Shown here in pieces: positions 61,186-64,000 of a stretch of DNA of 64,000 bases. Position 1 is the first letter of the stretch, and every line of letters starts with the position of its first letter. The notes beneath the pieces were generated by a model that saw only the letters and a list, made by a program, of their open reading frames with translations, ran no database searches and was not told where the DNA came from. The stretch covers positions 336,102-400,101 of the forward strand of contig NZ_JALPKO010000003.1 in assembly GCF_023195885.1 (NCBI RefSeq), given 5' to 3'. The position numbers were made by a program, and so were the translations under genes. Source of the stretch: Methylonatrum kenyense (GTDB lineage: Bacteria > Pseudomonadota > Gammaproteobacteria > Nitrococcales > Aquisalimonadaceae).

Positions 61186-64000
61186 TCAAGCACCCACCAT
61201 TCCCTGATGAGTCGCAGGAAGACGGTAACGGTGCCAGAGCCAGTAGAGCACCGGGATCAGCAGCAGGGAGACCAACGGCGCCGTGATCATTCCGCCGATC
61301 ATTGGAGCAGCGATACGCTGCATTGCCTCGGAACCGGGGCCGCTGTCCATCAGCAATGGCGACAAGCCCAATACCACGGTCAACGAGGTCATCGCCTTGG
61401 GCCGGACGCGCATGACGGCGCCCTCAACGATCGCTTCCTGGAGTTCTTGGCGGTCGCGGGGCTGGCGTTGAACCACCGCGTTCCGCACGTACATCAGCAT
61501 GACCACCGCGAATTCGGTGGCCAGCCCGATGAGCAGAATGAAGCCGGCCGCCACGGCGACCGACACCTCGTAGCCCAGGCCGTAGAGCAGCCAGACCCCA
61601 CCCACGGCGGCGAACGGCAGTGCCCCCATAAGCATCAGGGCCTCGGGGCCGCTGCGGAAGCAGAGGTAGAGCAGGATGAAGATCAACACCACGGTGACCG
61701 GAATCACGTACGTCAAGCGCTCCTGCGCCCGCTCCATATGCTCATACTGCCCTGACCAGTGGATGGAGTACCCCGGCGGCAGGTCCACTTGTTCGGCCAC
61801 CACCTGACGGGCCTCGTTCACGTAGGAGCCCAGGTCGCGGTCGCGGATGTCCACCACCACCCAGCCGTTGAGCCGGGCGTTTTCCGTGCGGATCATCGCC
61901 GGTCCGTCGACGATCTCCACCGACGCCAGTGACTCGAGCGGTAGGTGGGCGCCGTTGGGGGTGACCACTGGCAGTTCCCGCAGCCGCTCCAGGGAGTCGC
62001 GCCAATCCTGGGGATAACGCAGATTCACCGGATAGCGCTCCAGCCCCTCCACCGTATTGGTGACATTCATTCCCCCCACCGCCGCCTGGATAACCGACTG
62101 CAGTTCCATCACGCTCACCCCATGGCGTGCCGCCCGCTCGCGGTGAATGTCCACCTCCACGTAACGGCCCGTGGCGGTTCGGTCGGCATAGGCGGAGGCC
62201 GTGCCCGGTACGGTTTCCAGTGCTTGCTCCACCTGCTGGCCGACGCGTTCGATTTCGGCGAGGTCGGGCCCGGCGATTTTCACCCCGACCGGGGACCGAA
62301 TGCCGGTCGCGAGCATATCGATACGGGTCTTGATTGGCGGAACCCAGACGTTGGCCACGCCCGGAAACTGCACCGCTTCATCCAGTTCGCGAATAATGTC
62401 CTGCTTGGTCATCCCGTCGCGCCATTCCTCCTGCGGCTTGAAGCGGATGACCGTCTCCAACATGCCAAGCGGTGCAGGGTCTGTGGCGGTGTCGGCCCGT
62501 CCGGCCTTGCCGAACACGCGTTCCACCTCGGGTACCGAGGCAATCAGGCGATCGGTCTGCTGCAGGAACTCCCGCACCTTGTCGATGGAGACGCCCGGCT
62601 CCAGCGAGGGCATGTACATCAGGTCACCCTCGTCCAACTCGGGCATGAACTCGGTGCCCAGCTTGGAGGCTGGATAGACCATGGTGGCGGCCAGCAGCAC
62701 GGCCACCCCCACAGTCACCCAGGGGTAGCGCAACAGGCCGCGAAGCACCGGCCGATAGCCGGCAATCAGCAGCCGGCTGATGGGGTGACGGGTCTCCGGG
62801 CGGATCCGTCCGCGCACCAGGTAACCCATCAGCACCGGCACCAGTGTAATCCCCAACCCGGCGGCCGCAGCCATGGCATAGGTGCCGGTAAAGGCCAGGG
62901 GCTTGAACATCCGCCCCTCCTGCCCCTCCAATGCGAAGAGCGGCAGGAAGCTCACGGTGATGATCAGCAATGCGAAGAACAGGGGCCTCCCCGTTTCTCT
63001 GGCAGCCAGGGAGACGGTTTCCCAACGGTCAGCGTTGGGAGACGCACGCTCCAGCCGTTTATGCAGGTTCTCCACCATGACGATGGCCGCATCCACCATT
63101 GCCCCGATGGTCACGGCGATACCGCCCAGGGACATGATGTTTGCGTTGATCCCCTGCTGCTGCATGATCAGCAGCGCAGCCAGGATGCCGATGGGCAGGC
63201 TGACAATGGCCACAAGCGCCGAGCGCAGATGTAACAGGAAAACCAGGGACACCGCCGCGATGATCAGGAACTCCTGCACCAGCTTGACGGAGAGGTTCCG
63301 GACCGATGTCTCGATCAGCGTGGAGCGGTCGTAGGTCTCCACGATTTCCACGCCCTCCGGCAAGCTGCCCCTGAGATCGTCCAGCCGCTCCTTCACCCGC
63401 TCGATGGTGGCCAGGGCGTTCTCGCCGTGGCGCATGACCACCAGGGCACCGACCGTCTCGCCCTCGCCGTCCAGTTCGGCGAGCCCGCGTCGGGCCTCCG
63501 GGCCTTTGCGGATCTCCGCGACGTCCTCCAGCAGCAGCGGTGTCCCGTCCTCGCTGGCTCCCACCGGGATGTGCCCCAGGTCGTTCAGGCCGGTGAGGTA
63601 CCCGCGGGAGCGCACCATGTACTCGGCCTCAGCCATCTCCACCACCGAGCCGCCCGCCTCGCGATTGCCGTCCTGAATGGCCTGTCGGATCTCGCTCAGA
63701 GTCAGGCCGTAGGCACGTGCACGGTTGGGGTCCAGAACCACCTGGTACTGGTTGACCATGCCGCCAAGCGTGGCCACCTCGGAGACGCCGGAGACCGACT
63801 GAAGCTCGAATTTCAGGAACCAGTCCTGAATGGAGCGCAACTGGGCCAGGTCATGCTCCCCGGTGCGGTCGACCAGGGCGTACTGGTAAACCCAGCCCAC
63901 CCCGGTGGCATCCGGCCCCAGCGCCGGGCGGGCCTCGCTGGGCAGGTCCGGCGCCACCTGGCTGAGGTATTCCAGCACCCGCGAGCGGGCCCAATAGGGG
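61186..64000 (-). CDS. cusA: CusA-type heavy-metal RND efflux pump, 5' end outside window
   Basis: Over 930 residues of an HME-RND pump remain open at the right edge (the frame continues through PYWARSRVLEYLSQV to base 64000). CusA-family marks are present: LGPDATGVGWVYQYALVD, EAGGSVVEMAEAEYMVR, GGIAVTIGAMVDAAIVMVENLHKRLE and TEFMPELDEGDLMYMPS. Methionines in the ATGIRSPVGVKI region fit monovalent-metal pumps. It exports Cu(I)/Ag(I); membrane-fusion and outer-membrane partners should lie beyond the window. Confidence 0.95.
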   Translation of the reverse strand, partial: PYWARSRVLEYLSQVAPDLPSEARPALGPDATGVGWVYQYALVDRTGEHDLAQLRSIQDWFLKFELQSVSGVSEVATLGGMVNQYQVVLDPNRARAYGLTLSEIRQAIQDGNREAGGSVVEMAEAEYMVRSRGYLTGLNDLGHIPVGASEDGTPLLLEDVAEIRKGPEARRGLAELDGEGETVGALVVMRHGENALATIERVKERLDDLRGSLPEGVEIVETYDRSTLIETSVRNLSVKLVQEFLIIAAVSLVFLLHLRSALVAIVSLPIGILAALLIMQQQGINANIMSLGGIAVTIGAMVDAAIVMVENLHKRLERASPNADRWETVSLAARETGRPLFFALLIITVSFLPLFALEGQEGRMFKPLAFTGTYAMAAAAGLGITLVPVLMGYLVRGRIRPETRHPISRLLIAGYRPVLRGLLRYPWVTVGVAVLLAATMVYPASKLGTEFMPELDEGDLMYMPSLEPGVSIDKVREFLQQTDRLIASVPEVERVFGKAGRADTATDPAPLGMLETVIRFKPQEEWRDGMTKQDIIRELDEAVQFPGVANVWVPPIKTRIDMLATGIRSPVGVKIAGPDLAEIERVGQQVEQALETVPGTASAYADRTATGRYVEVDIHRERAARHGVSVMELQSVIQAAVGGMNVTNTVEGLERYPVNLRYPQDWRDSLERLRELPVVTPNGAHLPLESLASVEIVDGPAMIRTENARLNGWVVVDIRDRDLGSYVNEARQVVAEQVDLPPGYSIHWSGQYEHMERAQERLTYVIPVTVVLIFILLYLCFRSGPEALMLMGALPFAAVGGVWLLYGLGYEVSVAVAAGFILLIGLATEFAVVMLMYVRNAVVQRQPRDRQELQEAIVEGAVMRVRPKAMTSLTVVLGLSPLLMDSGPGSEAMQRIAAPMIGGMITAPLVSLLLIPVLYWLWHRYRLPATHQGMVGA

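Overview
The window is high-GC bacterial DNA that looks like a denitrifying gammaproteobacterium. The clues are a Pseudomonas-type end of a nar operon (PpiC-type isomerase, small nar-linked protein, moeA), a complete clade I nosRZDFYL operon, ubiTUV for O2-independent ubiquinone synthesis, Dnr and NsrR regulators, NnrS proteins and RIC/hemerythrin NO-defence proteins. I cannot fix the genus from sequence alone.

Layout. 1-2249: tail of a nitrate-respiration cluster ending in moeA. 2315-21735 (block A): a di-iron repair protein (RIC1), a TonB receptor, ubiTVU, dnr1, nnrS1, a DUF454 gene, cytochrome c, nosRZDFYL, nsrR1, a hemerythrin-like gene, a LysR regulator and a DODA-type dioxygenase. 21753-29135: housekeeping and stress genes (glutathionyl-hydroquinone reductase, gdhA, a MITE-like element, VIT transporter, DsrE-like protein, bacterioferritin, isochorismatase-like hydrolase, DUF488, trans-sulfuration enzyme). 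29136-33612: a lower-GC island with two related secreted alpha/beta hydrolases and an AraC regulator. 34172-44788: a defence island with a SIR2-HerA pair, small membrane proteins and a three-gene TerB/ATPase/helicase set matching the Shango anti-phage system. 45125-50521: Tn7-like tnsA-tnsB-tnsC-tniQ, followed to 53035 by likely cargo (metallophosphoesterase, antitoxins). 53079-53201: 40-bp tandem repeats. 53199-57915 (block B): a second, inverted and slimmer copy of block A. 57916-64000: SirB2, ferredoxin, a membrane protein, nnrS3, a CusF-like protein and a CusA-type copper/silver efflux pump running off the right edge.

The strongest structural observation is that block B repeats block A gene for gene in inverted order (dodA remnant, hemerythrin, nsrR, DUF454, nnrS, dnr, RIC) but lacks exactly two modules: nos and TonB receptor-ubiTVU. 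One edge of the second gap falls on a Dnr box, and the nos gap holds a MITE-like fragment. Block B also carries a deletion scar where LysR and most of dodA used to be. The defence island and Tn7-like element lie between the two copies.

Regulation is readable from the DNA. Perfect FNR/Dnr-type sites (TTGAY-N4-RTCAA class) lie before RIC1, RIC2, ubiU and the nos operon, at class II spacing where a -10 can be seen. Imperfect palindromes of NsrR type overlap the -10 of RIC1, RIC2 and a hemerythrin gene and lie before nnrS1 and nnrS2. The simplest model is Dnr activation in low oxygen plus NO, with NsrR repression relieved by NO.
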